Source: Vibrio sp. MedPE-SWchi (GTDB lineage: Bacteria > Pseudomonadota > Gammaproteobacteria > Enterobacterales > Vibrionaceae). From it: 35,614 nucleotides of DNA. Positions 8,943-19,520 of the stretch are shown piece after piece (position 1 is the first letter of the stretch; each line of letters starts with the position of its first letter). Below the pieces are notes generated by a model, which did not search any database, was not told the DNA's origin, and worked only from the letters and a program-made list of their open reading frames with translations. Made by a program: the position numbers and the translations under genes. Location: assembly GCA_001874155.1 (NCBI GenBank), contig MPDB01000019.1, forward strand, positions 1 through 35,614, written 5' to 3'.

Positions 8943-10127
8943 TTAGTATCTCCCTTGGCGTGAGCCCGACGTACGGGATTGTGAATCAGATTGTTGATCA
9001 TTACCTTTCGACTCAAGTTCGATTTGATCATACGTTGAATCTGACGATGACTTACGATTACTTTGAGAGCTGCCATCTTTACCTGCCAGTTTATCAATTG
9101 GAAGGTATAGAAGGTTGCCACTAGACTCAGAATCGATCAGCACTTTAGATGTATTTGAATAAACCTTTTCCATTGTATCGAGATACAGACGGTTACGGGT
9201 TACTTCAGGTGCCGCAGCGTATTCTGGTAATAGTTTCTCAAACTGAGCCACTTCACCAATTGCTGTATTGACCGTACGCTCAGAGTAACCAAGCGCTTCT
9301 CTTTTCAGACGTTCTGCACGACCTGTTGCTTTTGGCAAAATGTCGTTACGGTACGCTTCTGCTTCACGCTCAAAACGCTCTTCATCTTCTCGAGCTGCGA
9401 TTGCATCATCAAATGAGTCTTTTACTTGCTCAGGTGGACGCGCAGACTGGAAGTTAACATCAACAATCGTTAAACCCATATCGTAAGAATCGATAATGCT
9501 GTTTAGCGTCTCTTGAGTACTTTGACGAATTTGCTGACGACCACTGGTCAGGATGCTATCCATCAATGAATCACCGATAACTGCACGAAGCGCAGAGTCA
9601 GTTGCTTGGCGTAAGCTGTCATCAGCATTGGTTACTGTGTACAAGTACTTGTATGGATCGGCGATACGATATTGAACATCCATACCCACCGTTACTACGT
9701 TCTCATCTTTCGTCAGCATAAGACCTGAGCCACGTAATGAGCGAATCGCTTGTACGTTAACGGCTTCATAGGTATCAATACCTGCTGGACGCCAGTTCAA
9801 ACCAGGATCAACAATGCGATCGTATTTACCTAAACGTAAAACGACACCGCGCTCTGCTTCACCAATTGTATAAAAGCCTGAAAAAAACCATACTGCGACT
9901 GCGATTGCAGCAATGACACCTAAGCCAATTGCACCGCCGCCTCCAATAGAAGGACCTTTTCCACCTTTTTTACCAAATTTTCCACCCAGTTTTTGACTCA
10001 GTTTATTAAACACTTCGTCTAAATCTGGTGGACCTTGATCTCGGCCACCGCGATTATCTTTATTACCCCAAGGGTCTTTATCGCGGCCGTTATTGCCGTT
10101 GTTATTACCAGGCTCATTCCACGCCAT
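8943..10127 (-). CDS. hflK: FtsH regulator HflK
   Basis: The 394-residue product begins with an unusual cytoplasmic tail rich in Asn, Gly and Asp (residues 1-60). One membrane segment follows at about 66-86 and then an SPFH domain (GEAERGVVLRLGKYD). The C terminus is Ser/Gln-rich and low in complexity. HflK pairs with HflC around the FtsH protease. The gene sits 45 nt after hflX and directly before hflC; GGAG precedes the ATG by 7 nt. Confidence 0.97.
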   Translation of the reverse strand: MAWNEPGNNNGNNGRDKDPWGNKDNRGGRDQGPPDLDEVFNKLSQKLGGKFGKKGGKGPSIGGGGAIGLGVIAAIAVAVWFFSGFYTIGEAERGVVLRLGKYDRIVDPGLNWRPAGIDTYEAVNVQAIRSLRGSGLMLTKDENVVTVGMDVQYRIADPYKYLYTVTNADDSLRQATDSALRAVIGDSLMDSILTSGRQQIRQSTQETLNSIIDSYDMGLTIVDVNFQSARPPEQVKDSFDDAIAAREDEERFEREAEAYRNDILPKATGRAERLKREALGYSERTVNTAIGEVAQFEKLLPEYAAAPEVTRNRLYLDTMEKVYSNTSKVLIDSESSGNLLYLPIDKLAGKDGSSQSNRKSSSDSTYDQIELESKGNDQQSDSQSRTSGSRQGRY

Positions 10128-10172
10128 TAGAAAGCTCCATCATTAGGTATGACGTTATACTGTAGCAGTCCT

Positions 10173-11462
10173 TTAAGTAACTATAAAGTCACGTAAAACT
10201 GCCTCTTCTCTTTTCTCTAGCTTTGACCAATCAACTTGCTGCATTCGAATGTCGATCAATAAATCGCCATCGTGGTCATACTCTTCTTGTTGAATACAAT
10301 TCAACTGAAAGAATGCACTGCGAATGCGCCCCTGATATTCAGGAGGAATTCGTAGTTGATAATTCACCATTTGGGTCGATAACCGTTCAGTTAACGCTTC
10401 AAATAGTAGATCGATTCCCTTACCTTCCATTGCAGAGAGCCAAACAGTCCGAGGGTTACCTTCCTCGTCGCGTTCAATTCTAGGCTTTTGTCCGTCTAGG
10501 TTATCAATCTTGTTCATAACGACTAACGTCGGGATTTCGTGAGCGTCAATCTCTTCTAGCACATCATGAACGGCTTGAATATTCTCACGAAAGCGGTCAT
10601 CACTGGCATCAACAACATGTAACAAAATGTCAGCTTCTTGCGTCTCTTGTAACGTTGCTTTAAATGCAGCGACTAGGTCATGAGGAAGATGTCGAATGAA
10701 GCCAACGGTGTCCGCCAAAATGGCCGTACCGACATCAGCCAGTTCAATCTTTCTCAATGTAGGATCGAGTGTCGCAAACAATTGGTCCGCAGCGTAAACG
10801 CCCGCTTCCGTTATGCAGTTGAAGAGGGTTGATTTACCCGCATTGGTATACCCAACTAATGAAATCGTTGGGATCTCTGCTCGGTTTCTTGCTCTTCGTC
10901 CCTGCTCTCGCTGCTTAGCCACTTTCGCTAAGCGCTTTAAGATCGTCTTGATTCGATCACGCAATAATCGTCTGTCAGTTTCTAGCTGAGTTTCACCTGG
11001 GCCACGTAAGCCGATACCACCTTTTTGTCTTTCAAGGTGAGTCCAACCTCGAATCAATCGGGTCGATATATGACGCAATTGAGCAAGCTCAACTTGCAAC
11101 TTACCTTCATGAGTTCGAGCGCGCTGTGCAAATATATCTAAGATTAAACCAGTACGGTCCAATACTCGACATTGACACAAGGCTTCTAGGTTTCGTTCTT
11201 GGGCAGGTGAAAGAGCATGGTTAAAGATCACGACATCGGCACTGACTAGTTGAACAGCTTGTGCGATCTCTTGGGCTTTCCCTTCTCCGACATAGTATTT
11301 AGGGTGTGGAGATTGACGACTGCCTGTAATCACTTGCAGTGTCGATACTCCAGCAGAAGAAACAAGCATTTCGCATTCGCTTAAATCTTCCCACTCACCC
11401 TCTTGCGTGAAGTTTATATGAACAAGTACGGCTCGCTCACCGGCTTCATAACGGTCAAACAA
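10173..11462 (-). CDS. hflX: Ribosome-splitting GTPase HflX
   Basis: The 429-residue product has the HflX N-terminal domain (MFDRYEAGERAVLVHI, with the glycine-rich GGIGLRGPGETQLE near 148-161). A coiled segment and a G domain follow, with GYTNAGKS at 204-211, DTVGF at 251-255 and NKID at 317-320. HflX splits stalled or stressed 70S ribosomes and, despite its name, is not part of the HflKC complex. It lies 44 nt after hfq and before hflK, the standard order. Confidence 0.97.
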   Translation of the reverse strand: MFDRYEAGERAVLVHINFTQEGEWEDLSECEMLVSSAGVSTLQVITGSRQSPHPKYYVGEGKAQEIAQAVQLVSADVVIFNHALSPAQERNLEALCQCRVLDRTGLILDIFAQRARTHEGKLQVELAQLRHISTRLIRGWTHLERQKGGIGLRGPGETQLETDRRLLRDRIKTILKRLAKVAKQREQGRRARNRAEIPTISLVGYTNAGKSTLFNCITEAGVYAADQLFATLDPTLRKIELADVGTAILADTVGFIRHLPHDLVAAFKATLQETQEADILLHVVDASDDRFRENIQAVHDVLEEIDAHEIPTLVVMNKIDNLDGQKPRIERDEEGNPRTVWLSAMEGKGIDLLFEALTERLSTQMVNYQLRIPPEYQGRIRSAFFQLNCIQQEEYDHDGDLLIDIRMQQVDWSKLEKREEAVLRDFIVT

Positions 11463-11506
11463 GCGGCCAACCCCTTCTCTTAGAATTCATTAAAAACGTC
11501 AGGCTA

Positions 11507-11803
<297 letters not shown>

Positions 11804-11880
11804 CTAGTGGTTTTGTGCAAATAAAAGGTTGTGCTTTGCATCAGAGCTAAACGAGTAATAATACCCCGTTGCTACTAGTT

Positions 11881-11907
11881 ATGTAGGCAATGACTACATT
11901 TTTCAAG
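11881..11907 (-). promoter_or_regulatory. Possible heat-shock (sigma32-like) promoter for hfq
   Basis: On the minus strand CTTGAAA (11901-11907) is followed after 13 nt by CCTACAT (11881-11887), similar to the sigma32 pattern CTTGAAA-N13/15-CCCCATNT. E. coli hfq is known to have a heat-shock promoter upstream, which is why I note it. The -10 match is only partial. The same segment forms an ATGTAG/CTACAT inverted repeat. Confidence 0.35.
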
Positions 11908-11950
11908 TAACAGATCCTTTACAGGGTGTATTCACGCAAAAGTGTTCACA

Positions 11951-11959
11951 TTATACACA
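11951..11959 (+). promoter_or_regulatory. DnaA-box match between miaA and hfq
   Basis: TTATACACA is a perfect match to TTATNCACA, preceded by the weaker GTGTTCACA. About one perfect match is expected by chance in a window of this size, so function is uncertain. Confidence 0.25.
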
Positions 11960-11965
11960 GCTAAT

Positions 11966-12898
11966 TTAATCATATGCTATTGCATTTGATAGAGTTTCTA
12001 GCGCATGTTCAACGTTCTCACTATCTAACCAAGTTAAATCATCCCAGCTGCGCAACCAGGTAATCTGACGCTTGGCCAATTGACGAGTTGCACAGATTCC
12101 GCGAAAAGTCGCTTCTTCTTTTGTGCAGTTCCCATCTAAATAGTCCCACATCTGTCGATAGCCGACACAACGAATAGACGGCAATTCAGGGTGAAGATCA
12201 TCTCGGGCATACAGCGCCTTCATTTCTTCTTCAAAACCTGCTTCCATCATATTGTTAAATCGTAGCTCTATTCGACGATGGAGCTCTGCCCTTTCCTTGG
12301 GGGCTATAGCAAACTGCTTGACTCGAAACGGTAGGCTTTCACCCTTAATTTCCGTCAGCTCAGTAAGAGTTTTACCTGAAATTCGGTAAACTTCCAATGC
12401 CCTAGACAATCTTTGTGGGTCATTGGGATGGATTCTTGTAGCTGAAACAGGATCAATCTCTCGTAATTGATCATGCAAGGCTTGCCAGCCTGATTCGGCC
12501 GCCTGTTGTTCGATCTCTTTTCTGATCTCTGGATTGGCTGCAGGAAGCGGTGATAACCCCTCCAACAAAGCCTTGTAATACAACATTGTACCGCCAACAA
12601 GCAAGGGGATTTTCCCTGCCGAAACAATTCGATTCATTTCAGCTAACGCATCGCGACGAAAATCAGCAGCTGAGTAGGCTTCACTTGGATCTAATATGTC
12701 GATGAGACGATGTGGCGCCAACGCCAGCTCACTGTCATCAGGTTTTGCAGTACCGATATCCATGTCTTTGTAAATCAATGCTGAGTCAACACTGATAATC
12801 TCAACAGGAAACTTTTGCCTTAAGCGGATCGCTAAATCGGTTTTCCCTGATGCTGTTGGGCCCATCAAAAAGAGAGCCAAAGGTAATTTATCGTTCAT
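11966..12898 (-). CDS. miaA: tRNA dimethylallyltransferase MiaA
   Basis: The 310-residue enzyme adds a dimethylallyl group to N6 of A37 in tRNAs reading UNN codons, the first step toward ms2i6A. The P-loop GPTASGKT is at residues 13-20, and the substrate motif [16 protein letters not shown] follows at about 38-53. The C-terminal part has the tRNA-binding helices ([13 protein letters not shown] near the end). Length is close to E. coli (316). The gene is 10 nt after mutL in the same operon. Confidence 0.97.
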   Translation of the reverse strand: MNDKLPLALFLMGPTASGKTDLAIRLRQKFPVEIISVDSALIYKDMDIGTAKPDDSELALAPHRLIDILDPSEAYSAADFRRDALAEMNRIVSAGKIPLLVGGTMLYYKALLEGLSPLPAANPEIRKEIEQQAAESGWQALHDQLREIDPVSATRIHPNDPQRLSRALEVYRISGKTLTELTEIKGESLPFRVKQFAIAPKERAELHRRIELRFNNMMEAGFEEEMKALYARDDLHPELPSIRCVGYRQMWDYLDGNCTKEEATFRGICATRQLAKRQITWLRSWDDLTWLDSENVEHALETLSNAIAYD

Positions 12899-12908
12899 TA
12901 ATCTCTTA

Positions 12909-14873
12909 TCAAGCCAATAACGCTGTCATCGTCGATGAAAAATCTATCGGTTGAACAAATTTAGGGTCATCTAAAGGTAATTGACCATGCCAAAGCTGTT
13001 CTAGTTCCGCAATAATTTGGATTGCTTCCGATAAAGTGTAGTCGTTTTTTACTTGGGTTATATGATTAGCAAGCCAGTCGGCCAGAATATTATCTTCACA
13101 TCCCGCTTGTTCATCTAACGCCAATGATTCCGCGTAAGATAACAGATCTGGGATGATTTTTTGCAGATTTTGTTGCCTCAACGGTTGGGGAACCCCCATG
13201 ACCATTAAAGACTGTTTATTGCGTTCTTTAATTTGGATCCCTAGTTTGCTTAGCTGACTTTGAATCTGCTCAGCTAGGGCTCGCTGTTCCTCACCAACTT
13301 TCAGTGATAAAGGTACTAACAATGGTTGGCTGGTCAGGTTATTTCGTTGAGTATCAAGTTGCCCACGCGTACGAAGCCATTCTGCTTTAGCCAAAGACAC
13401 AAGTACGCACCCCTGTTTAGACCCCATCACCACAAAGCATCCTGAGGTGATACATATCGCTTTGCCTAACATCTCAATGGGTTTTGAGAGCTTATCTTTA
13501 GGTTGTAAAACATCAGAGGATGACTGTGCTGCAAGTGAAGATTCAGATACCAAAGAAGCATGATGCTGTGGTGTTGATAAGAGCTGAGAATACGCCGTCA
13601 GTTCTTTCTGACTAGGTGTCTCTGGTAATTTACTCTTAGCTGCTGGTGCAGAACGTGGCTTGGTGCTGACCCAATCATTAGAAGGTCGAGCTTCAGCCAC
13701 CCGTTCATCGGAGGCACTAACCGCTTTATTTGGGTAGTTAGGTGTTTGCTCTACTGCCGCAAGAACTTGAGCTGATACCTGAGATGGCGCTTGAGGTGAT
13801 ACCTTGCTGTCCAGCTCGTCCATTGGATTTGGTTGATGAAACGCGGACTCCGTCACTTTAGGAGTGCGGATATGCTCACTTTGCGATAATGCATCACTCA
13901 ACGCTTGATAAATAAAGTCGTGTACCAGCCTCGCTTGATGAAATCTCACTTCATGCTTTGCAGGGTGTACGTTGACATCTACTTGATGAGGGTCGATCTC
14001 GATAAACAATATGTATGTGGCAAATTGATCAGGGCGAAGTGTGTTCTCATAACTTTGACGAATGGCATGATTGATGAGCTTATCTCTCATCATTCGACCA
14101 TTAACATAGCAATACTGAAGATCGTTTTGCTGCCGAGCCCCTTCAGGTGTCGTAATCCACCCATGTAGATTAAGGCCTTGATGCTCTAACTCAATCTTAA
14201 GCATGTTCTTAACAAAACCCGCACCACAAACCGCCGCAATGCGTTTCTCAGCCTGCGCTTCTGTTTTAGCTGATCGATACTGACGAACAGATTTTCCGTT
14301 ATGTGTGAGGTTGATGGTCACATCAAAACAGCTTAAAGCGATGCGCTTGATAAGCTCATCGATATGAGTGAACTCAGTTTTTTCCGTACGAAGAAACTTA
14401 CGCCTTGCCGGAGTATTGAAGAACAGATCAAGTACTTCAACACTGGTACCTATGGGGTGAGCCGTTGGTTTAAGCTTCACCTGCATGTCTCGCCCTTCAC
14501 TATGAGCTGACCAAGCTTGTTCTTGTGTTGCTGGCCGTGACGTCATGGTTAAACGAGACACTGAACTGATACTCGCTAAGGCTTCACCACGGAAGCCTAA
14601 GCTGACAATCGCTTCAAGATCATCCAACGAGTGAATTTTCGATGTGGCATGACGACTCAGTGCCAGCCCCAACTCGTCTTTATCAATTCCTTTTCCGTTA
14701 TCGCGCACTCGAATAAGCTTTGCTCCGCCCTTCTCAATGTCGATATCTATTCGACTGGCACCGGAATCTAGACTGTTCTCCACCAACTCTTTCACCACAG
14801 AGGCCGGTCTTTCAACCACCTCTCCTGCAGCAATTTGGTTGGCAAGTCGAGCGGGTAAGATTTTAATCGTCAT
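12909..14873 (-). CDS. mutL: DNA mismatch repair protein MutL
   Basis: The 654-residue product couples MutS mismatch recognition to MutH and UvrD. The N-terminal GHKL ATPase has intact motifs: Glu29 and Asn33 ([12 protein letters not shown]), RDNGKGID around 57-64 and GFRGEAL at 93-99. A long, poorly conserved Ser/Pro/Gln-rich linker (about 340-460) joins the C-terminal dimerisation domain. No DQHAxxxE-type endonuclease motif is seen, as expected for a species that uses MutH/Dam. It starts 8 nt after amiB and is followed by miaA. Confidence 0.97.
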   Translation of the reverse strand: MTIKILPARLANQIAAGEVVERPASVVKELVENSLDSGASRIDIDIEKGGAKLIRVRDNGKGIDKDELGLALSRHATSKIHSLDDLEAIVSLGFRGEALASISSVSRLTMTSRPATQEQAWSAHSEGRDMQVKLKPTAHPIGTSVEVLDLFFNTPARRKFLRTEKTEFTHIDELIKRIALSCFDVTINLTHNGKSVRQYRSAKTEAQAEKRIAAVCGAGFVKNMLKIELEHQGLNLHGWITTPEGARQQNDLQYCYVNGRMMRDKLINHAIRQSYENTLRPDQFATYILFIEIDPHQVDVNVHPAKHEVRFHQARLVHDFIYQALSDALSQSEHIRTPKVTESAFHQPNPMDELDSKVSPQAPSQVSAQVLAAVEQTPNYPNKAVSASDERVAEARPSNDWVSTKPRSAPAAKSKLPETPSQKELTAYSQLLSTPQHHASLVSESSLAAQSSSDVLQPKDKLSKPIEMLGKAICITSGCFVVMGSKQGCVLVSLAKAEWLRTRGQLDTQRNNLTSQPLLVPLSLKVGEEQRALAEQIQSQLSKLGIQIKERNKQSLMVMGVPQPLRQQNLQKIIPDLLSYAESLALDEQAGCEDNILADWLANHITQVKNDYTLSEAIQIIAELEQLWHGQLPLDDPKFVQPIDFSSTMTALLA

Positions 14874-14881
14874 GAGATACG

Positions 14882-16618
14882 CTACTTATTTGGGATGATC
14901 AACACCTGACCAATGGCCAGTTCATCTGATCTTAGCTTATTGGCTTGACGAATACTGCTCACCGTCACCCCATATTTACTGGCGATCTTGCCAAGAAACT
15001 CGCCTCTTTGAACCTTGTGCTTGCGAATTGGGGCATCTTTGACGCTTACCGTAATCTTAAGTTTCTGGCCGAGCCTCAAGGTGTCAGACTTCAAATTATT
15101 CTCACGTTTTATCGCATTGACTGAGACTTTATATTTCGCAGCGACTTTCCCCAGATAATCCCCTGAGCGAACGGTGTGCGTAATAACTTGAGTTTCAACC
15201 GTGTTCGCAGAGGAAGAAACGCTTGCACTGCCTGGAACCTTCAATACCTGCCCAATCGCTAGCCCACTACTTTTCAGACCATTTTCTTTCATTAACACAC
15301 TTGTAGAGGTGCCGAACTTCTTCGCTATCGCAGACAGTGAATCACCCCGTTTAACCTTGTAGGGTTGCGCCTTAGTTTGAGCTTTAAAAGACGTGCCTTC
15401 TGGTGGGTTCTCTTTTAAATACTTAACAACTGCCTTCGATATGGCTCGAGCAAGCTTATCTTGGTGCGATCGTTGGAATAAGAGTTTTTCTTCGGTTGGG
15501 TTAGAGATAAACCCTGTTTCAACCAATACAGACGGAATTTGTGGCGATCGTAGAACCGCTAAACTGGTATTGATCGGTTTTGAATTGTGTAATTTAGACA
15601 CCTTGCCCATCTCAGAGAGTATTGACGTCGCAAGTTTATACCCTTCCTTTTGAGAGTGGCTAAATTGAAGGTCAAGAAGCGTTTGGTTAACATTTTTATC
15701 ATTGATGCTGCTAGGGAATGCCGCCCCACCGCCGCCTAGGAGCTCAGACTGTTTCTCTTTATCTTCAATCCAACGAGATATTTCAGTATTCGCTCGACGA
15801 GTATTCAACACGAACACAGAGCCTCCACGAGGCTGTGGTGTGGTGAACGCATCCGCATGGATAGAGATCAGTAAATGGGCATTGTTCTCACTAGCGATGG
15901 CGACACGGCGGTTGAGGTTAACAAAGTAATCACCAGTTCGAGTTAACCTAGCCTTAATACCCGGTATGGCACTCAACTGGGCAGCTAATTTCTTTGAAAT
16001 GCTTAGCGTTGCATTTTTTTCATACTTACGGCTAGGGCCTATTGAACCCGGATCTTCGCCACCATGACCAGGGTCGATGACAATCACAATATCTTCTTGT
16101 CGTCTTATCGATGATGCATCTTTATTGACCGTAGGAGCCGATACTGCCGCAGGTGTGCTTGATTTAGCACCATGAGGTAAATCTATAACCAAACGATGCC
16201 CATACTGACCGCCTGGCGTAGGAGCAAGCTTAAAAATGTTTGCCGATACGTTACGCTTTAATTCAAACACCAAACGGTAAGTCGACTTTTCCGGAGGGGT
16301 ACTTTTTCTAACCTGAGTGAGCACTGGGCTATCGGTGACTTTTAGTGGGAGCTTCGTATTCAGGGTTGTTTTGTGCAGATCCACAACCAATCGGTTTGGA
16401 CTACTTAATGTAAAGTAACTAAAATCCGCTTCCGTTTTTAGATCGATAACGACACGCGTCTCATCTGGAGACGGCCAAACTCGAACGCCCTCAAGCGCAT
16501 TTGCCCATAGAGATTGAGAAAAAAGCAAACAGATTGCTACGAATACATGTGCGATAGTCATTACTTTCATTTTTATCTTTACTGCATGTTTCATCATGAA
16601 AATGGTTTGAATGCTCAA
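14882..16618 (-). CDS. amiB: N-acetylmuramoyl-L-alanine amidase with three LysM domains
   Basis: The enzyme cuts the amide between MurNAc and the peptide stem during septal splitting. After a signal peptide (cleavage near residue 40) come an AMIN domain (about 45-150) and an Amidase_3 domain (about 176-400) with zinc ligands His185, Glu200, His254 and catalytic Glu367. Three LysM repeats follow (about 420-462, 481-522, 534-576). E. coli AmiB lacks LysM. The start is uncertain: TTG at 16618 overlaps the tsaE stop and has GGAG 5 nt upstream, while ATG codons at 16597, 16594, 16570 and 16561 give shorter signals. The activator gene envC is also in this window. Confidence 0.95.
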   Translation of the reverse strand: MSIQTIFMMKHAVKIKMKVMTIAHVFVAICLLFSQSLWANALEGVRVWPSPDETRVVIDLKTEADFSYFTLSSPNRLVVDLHKTTLNTKLPLKVTDSPVLTQVRKSTPPEKSTYRLVFELKRNVSANIFKLAPTPGGQYGHRLVIDLPHGAKSSTPAAVSAPTVNKDASSIRRQEDIVIVIDPGHGGEDPGSIGPSRKYEKNATLSISKKLAAQLSAIPGIKARLTRTGDYFVNLNRRVAIASENNAHLLISIHADAFTTPQPRGGSVFVLNTRRANTEISRWIEDKEKQSELLGGGGAAFPSSINDKNVNQTLLDLQFSHSQKEGYKLATSILSEMGKVSKLHNSKPINTSLAVLRSPQIPSVLVETGFISNPTEEKLLFQRSHQDKLARAISKAVVKYLKENPPEGTSFKAQTKAQPYKVKRGDSLSAIAKKFGTSTSVLMKENGLKSSGLAIGQVLKVPGSASVSSSANTVETQVITHTVRSGDYLGKVAAKYKVSVNAIKRENNLKSDTLRLGQKLKITVSVKDAPIRKHKVQRGEFLGKIASKYGVTVSSIRQANKLRSDELAIGQVLIIPNK

Positions 16619-17088
16619 CGTAGCTCCAATTGACTCAGTAACGAATGTCCATACTCATTATTTGCTGTCAACGAAATCACTCGCTGATCGCCTAAGTAGC
16701 GTAGCTCAATATCGATATCAGGCTGTGGTAGTAAGCCTTGCCCTTTTTCTGGCCATTCAACCAAACAAATCGCATCAGAGGTGAAGTAATCACGAATGCC
16801 CATGAATTCAAGTTCTTCAGGGTCAGCTAAACGATACAAGTCAAAATGATAAACCTGCCATTTATCTAATTGATAAGGTTCAACCAGCGTATAAGTAGGG
16901 CTTTTCACGTTACCTTGATGCCCAAGTGCACGAACAAAGCCGCGACTAAACGTGGTTTTTCCTGCGCCAAGGTCACCATGTAAATAAATCGTTGTCTGCT
17001 TTGAGCATAGATTGGCTAAGAGAGTGCCGACTTGAATGGTCGCCTCTTCATTGATCAAGGTAAATTGTTTTGTATTCATGGTTGGCAT
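16615..17088 (-). CDS. tsaE: tRNA t6A biosynthesis ATPase TsaE
   Basis: The 157-residue P-loop ATPase works with TsaB, TsaC and TsaD to make threonylcarbamoyl-A37 in ANN-decoding tRNAs and is usually essential. The Walker A region is GDLGAGKTT at residues 38-46, and the conserved LVEWPEKG lies near 108-115. It opens the operon with amiB, overlapping it by 4 nt. ATG at 17088 and 17079 are both possible starts, as neither has a strong ribosome binding site. In E. coli nnr precedes tsaE; here no nnr is present before it. Confidence 0.96.
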   Translation of the reverse strand: MPTMNTKQFTLINEEATIQVGTLLANLCSKQTTIYLHGDLGAGKTTFSRGFVRALGHQGNVKSPTYTLVEPYQLDKWQVYHFDLYRLADPEELEFMGIRDYFTSDAICLVEWPEKGQGLLPQPDIDIELRYLGDQRVISLTANNEYGHSLLSQLELR

Positions 17089-17285
17089 CCGAAACTACTC
17101 AAACTGACTATATATAAATCAAAAGAATAGGAATAGTAAACTGGGTTAGAATTGAGAGACAAGGGATCTTACGTAATAAAACGCAAATAATGGCAAATAT
17201 CCTCTTTATTAAAGTCATCTTACTGCTAGATCCTTGCAATAAGATCTTGTAAGATCGCGCCCCCTATTTTACCAGGCTCCTCATT

Positions 17286-18410
17286 ATGGATTATCAACAT
17301 CTCGCTGATCAAATCAAAGAATGGGCTATAGAGCTTGGCTTCCAAAAAGTAGGCATCTGTGACATCGACCTTTCAGAGCATGAACCTCAGCTTCAGCAAT
17401 GTATTGATGCTGGGCTTTATGGTGATATGGATTGGATGGCCCGTCATGGCATGATGCGCGCTCGTCCTGCAGAGCTTCTGCCAGGAACCGTTCGTGTTAT
17501 TAGCGCTCGAATGGATTACCTTCCGCCCGACGCTCAATTTGCTTCTAACCTCTCCGATAAAACTCAAGCCTATGTCAGTCGATATGCTTTGGGCAGAGAT
17601 TACCACAAGCTCATTCGCAACCAGCTAAAAAAACTAGGGCAAAAAATAGAACAAGAAGTCGGTGAATTTGGATACCGCCCTTTTGTTGATACCGCACCTA
17701 TATTAGAGCGACCTCTGGCTGAAAAGGCAGGGTTGGGTTGGGCAGGTAAACACTCTTTACTGCTCGATAAGGACACGGGCTCTTGGTTCTTTCTAGGTGA
17801 GCTATTGATTGATCTTCCTTTGCCCATTGATGAGCCAAGTGAAAACGAATGTGGTAAATGCACCGCTTGCATAACCTCTTGTCCGACTCAAGCTATTATT
17901 GCTGATGGAGTCGTAGATGCTAGACGATGCATTTCGTATTTAACCATTGAGTTTGATGGCATTATTCCTGAAGAATTTCGCAAACCAATGGGCAATCGAA
18001 TCTACGGCTGTGATGATTGCCAGCTCGTGTGTCCATGGAATCGACACGCTGAACTAACAGATAAAAAAGATTTCCATCGACGTGATGTGCTATCTAATGC
18101 GGATTTAGTCGCTCTGTTTGAATGGAATGAAAGTGAGTTCTTACAAAAAATGGAAGGTTCAGCGATTCGAAGGATCGGGCATATACAGTGGCTACGTAAC
18201 CTATCCATAGCGATGGGTAACGCTCCCTATTCCCCCACTATTATCGCAGCGCTAGAAAGTCGACTAGGCTTAAATAGCAATTTGGACGTGCATATTAACT
18301 GGGCAATGCTTGAACAGAAAAATCAAAGCTCAGTTATGGATAAGAAAGTGGACAGCAGAAACCAAAGATTAATAAGAGTGATAGAAAAAGGCCTGCCACG
18401 AGATGCATGA
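17286..18410 (+). CDS. queG: Epoxyqueuosine reductase QueG
   Basis: The 374-residue cobalamin- and iron-sulfur-dependent enzyme makes the last step of queuosine synthesis in tRNA (GUN anticodons). An N-terminal cobalamin-binding domain (DUF1730) includes the FVDTAPILERPLAEKAGLGW stretch (about 133-152) with the conserved Asp135. The ferredoxin-like part has two 4Fe-4S clusters: Cys189, 192, 195, 199 and Cys215, 242, 245, 249 (CDDCQLVCPWN). It is transcribed away from tsaE. The ribosome binding site is weak (AGG about 10 nt before the ATG). Confidence 0.96.
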   Translation: MDYQHLADQIKEWAIELGFQKVGICDIDLSEHEPQLQQCIDAGLYGDMDWMARHGMMRARPAELLPGTVRVISARMDYLPPDAQFASNLSDKTQAYVSRYALGRDYHKLIRNQLKKLGQKIEQEVGEFGYRPFVDTAPILERPLAEKAGLGWAGKHSLLLDKDTGSWFFLGELLIDLPLPIDEPSENECGKCTACITSCPTQAIIADGVVDARRCISYLTIEFDGIIPEEFRKPMGNRIYGCDDCQLVCPWNRHAELTDKKDFHRRDVLSNADLVALFEWNESEFLQKMEGSAIRRIGHIQWLRNLSIAMGNAPYSPTIIAALESRLGLNSNLDVHINWAMLEQKNQSSVMDKKVDSRNQRLIRVIEKGLPRDA

Positions 18411-18611
18411 ATCTTACATAAATTCATTGCTCAAATTTTGACTTAGTTCTAAAAAAAATAAATGTGGAAAAGAAACTAAACTAGACGGCGTTTTCTATAT
18501 CTCAATGAAGTTAGCCACAAAGCAAGGAAATGATTAGGATCAAAAAACAATCACTTAACGATCCTAAATAATGTTTAGCTAACAATCTAAAAGCCCATTA
18601 AGTTCGATATT

Positions 18612-18624
18612 AATCAACACCTTA
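18612..18624 (+). promoter_or_regulatory. IHF binding-site consensus
   Basis: AATCAACACCTTA matches WATCAANNNNTTR at every fixed position and is preceded by an A/T-rich segment. It lies between the two groups of DnaA-box matches, the arrangement needed for IHF bending to bring them together. Confidence 0.5.
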
Positions 18625-18719
18625 ACAACAAACCAATACCAACCCTGATATTTCATTTCAAAGCAAAGATCTTTTTTATCTCAACGCTTCTAGCCCGAAA
18701 AATCAGTTTATTCACCAAC

Positions 18720-18747
18720 TTATCCACACAGTTGAATTTGTGGATAA
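18720..18747. promoter_or_regulatory. Inverted pair of perfect DnaA boxes
   Basis: TTATCCACA and its exact reverse complement TGTGGATAA are separated by 10 nt. Both are high-affinity DnaA-box sequences. A one-mismatch box (TTATTCACC) lies 3 nt upstream on the same strand as the first. Confidence 0.65.
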
Positions 18748-18988
18748 CTCTGTTGATAGACGGTATAGATTCACATTCAATGCCAGTAATGACGCGGGTT
18801 TGAGAACTATCAATACTTATAAAAGAATATGGATAGACTAAAACACTCACCATGCGGCAATGTTGCATTCATATTTGGGGGTTATGCTTCACAGCATGAA
18901 AGAAAAGAGCAGAGCCCAAAGGCTATAGTGAATAATCACTAACAAATGAAGAGCTATTTTTCTTGGACTAAAATCCAAAGAAAGGATT

Positions 18989-19064
18989 TGGAGCGATACA
19001 TCGGGTTCGAACCGATGACCTCAACCTTGGCAAGGTTGCGCTCTACCAACTGAGCTAGTATCGC
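18989..19064 (-). tRNA. tRNA-Gly(GCC), copy 1
   Basis: A 76-nt cloverleaf with encoded CCA. Anticodon GCC lies in the CTTGCCAAG loop, the T arm is GGTTCGAACC and the D arm AGCTCAGTTGGTAGAG. All three Gly genes here are identical. It is the last gene of the minus-strand array. Confidence 0.96.
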
Positions 19065-19123
19065 ATGAGTCAATCGCCGCTCTTGTACTGCCCTTAGGCA
19101 TGAACTGGCGTTTAACTGTAATG

Positions 19124-19200
<77 letters not shown>

Positions 19201-19232
19201 TCCGGAACACTTTTCTCTAACCGAGAAGTATT

Positions 19233-19308
19233 TGGAGCGATACATCGGGTTCGAACCGATGACCTCAACCTTGGCAAGGTTGCGCTCTACCAACTGAGCT
19301 AGTATCGC
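19233..19308 (-). tRNA. tRNA-Gly(GCC), copy 2
   Basis: Identical in sequence to the copies at 18989 and 19521; 76 nt, anticodon GCC, CCA encoded. Confidence 0.96.
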
Positions 19309-19368
19309 ATGAGTCAACCGCTGCTCTTGTACTGCCCTTAGGCAATGAACGAGCGTTTAACTGTAATG

Positions 19369-19445
<77 letters not shown>

Positions 19446-19520
19446 TCCGGATAAGACAATGAGACTAAACCATTTTCATTCTGAGCTGCTTCTCTAAAAG
19501 AGAGCTCGAAGAATAGAATT

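Larger units (their letters stand above)
18411..18988. other. Non-coding region with DnaA boxes and an IHF site, candidate datA-like locus
   Basis: No gene is visible in these 578 bp between queG and the tRNA array. Candidate DnaA boxes are TGTGGAAAA (18463-18471, reverse of TTTTCCACA), TTAGCCACA (18511-18519, one mismatch), TTATTCACC (18708-18716, one mismatch), TTATCCACA (18720-18728, perfect) and TGTGGATAA (18739-18747, perfect, reverse). A perfect WATCAANNNNTTR IHF consensus lies between them at 18612-18624. An 8-bp inverted repeat with two GATC sites (18534-18541/18560-18567) is also present. As I recall, E. coli datA maps next to glyVXY and queG, the same neighbours. The role is inferred from site content and synteny. 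Confidence 0.5.
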
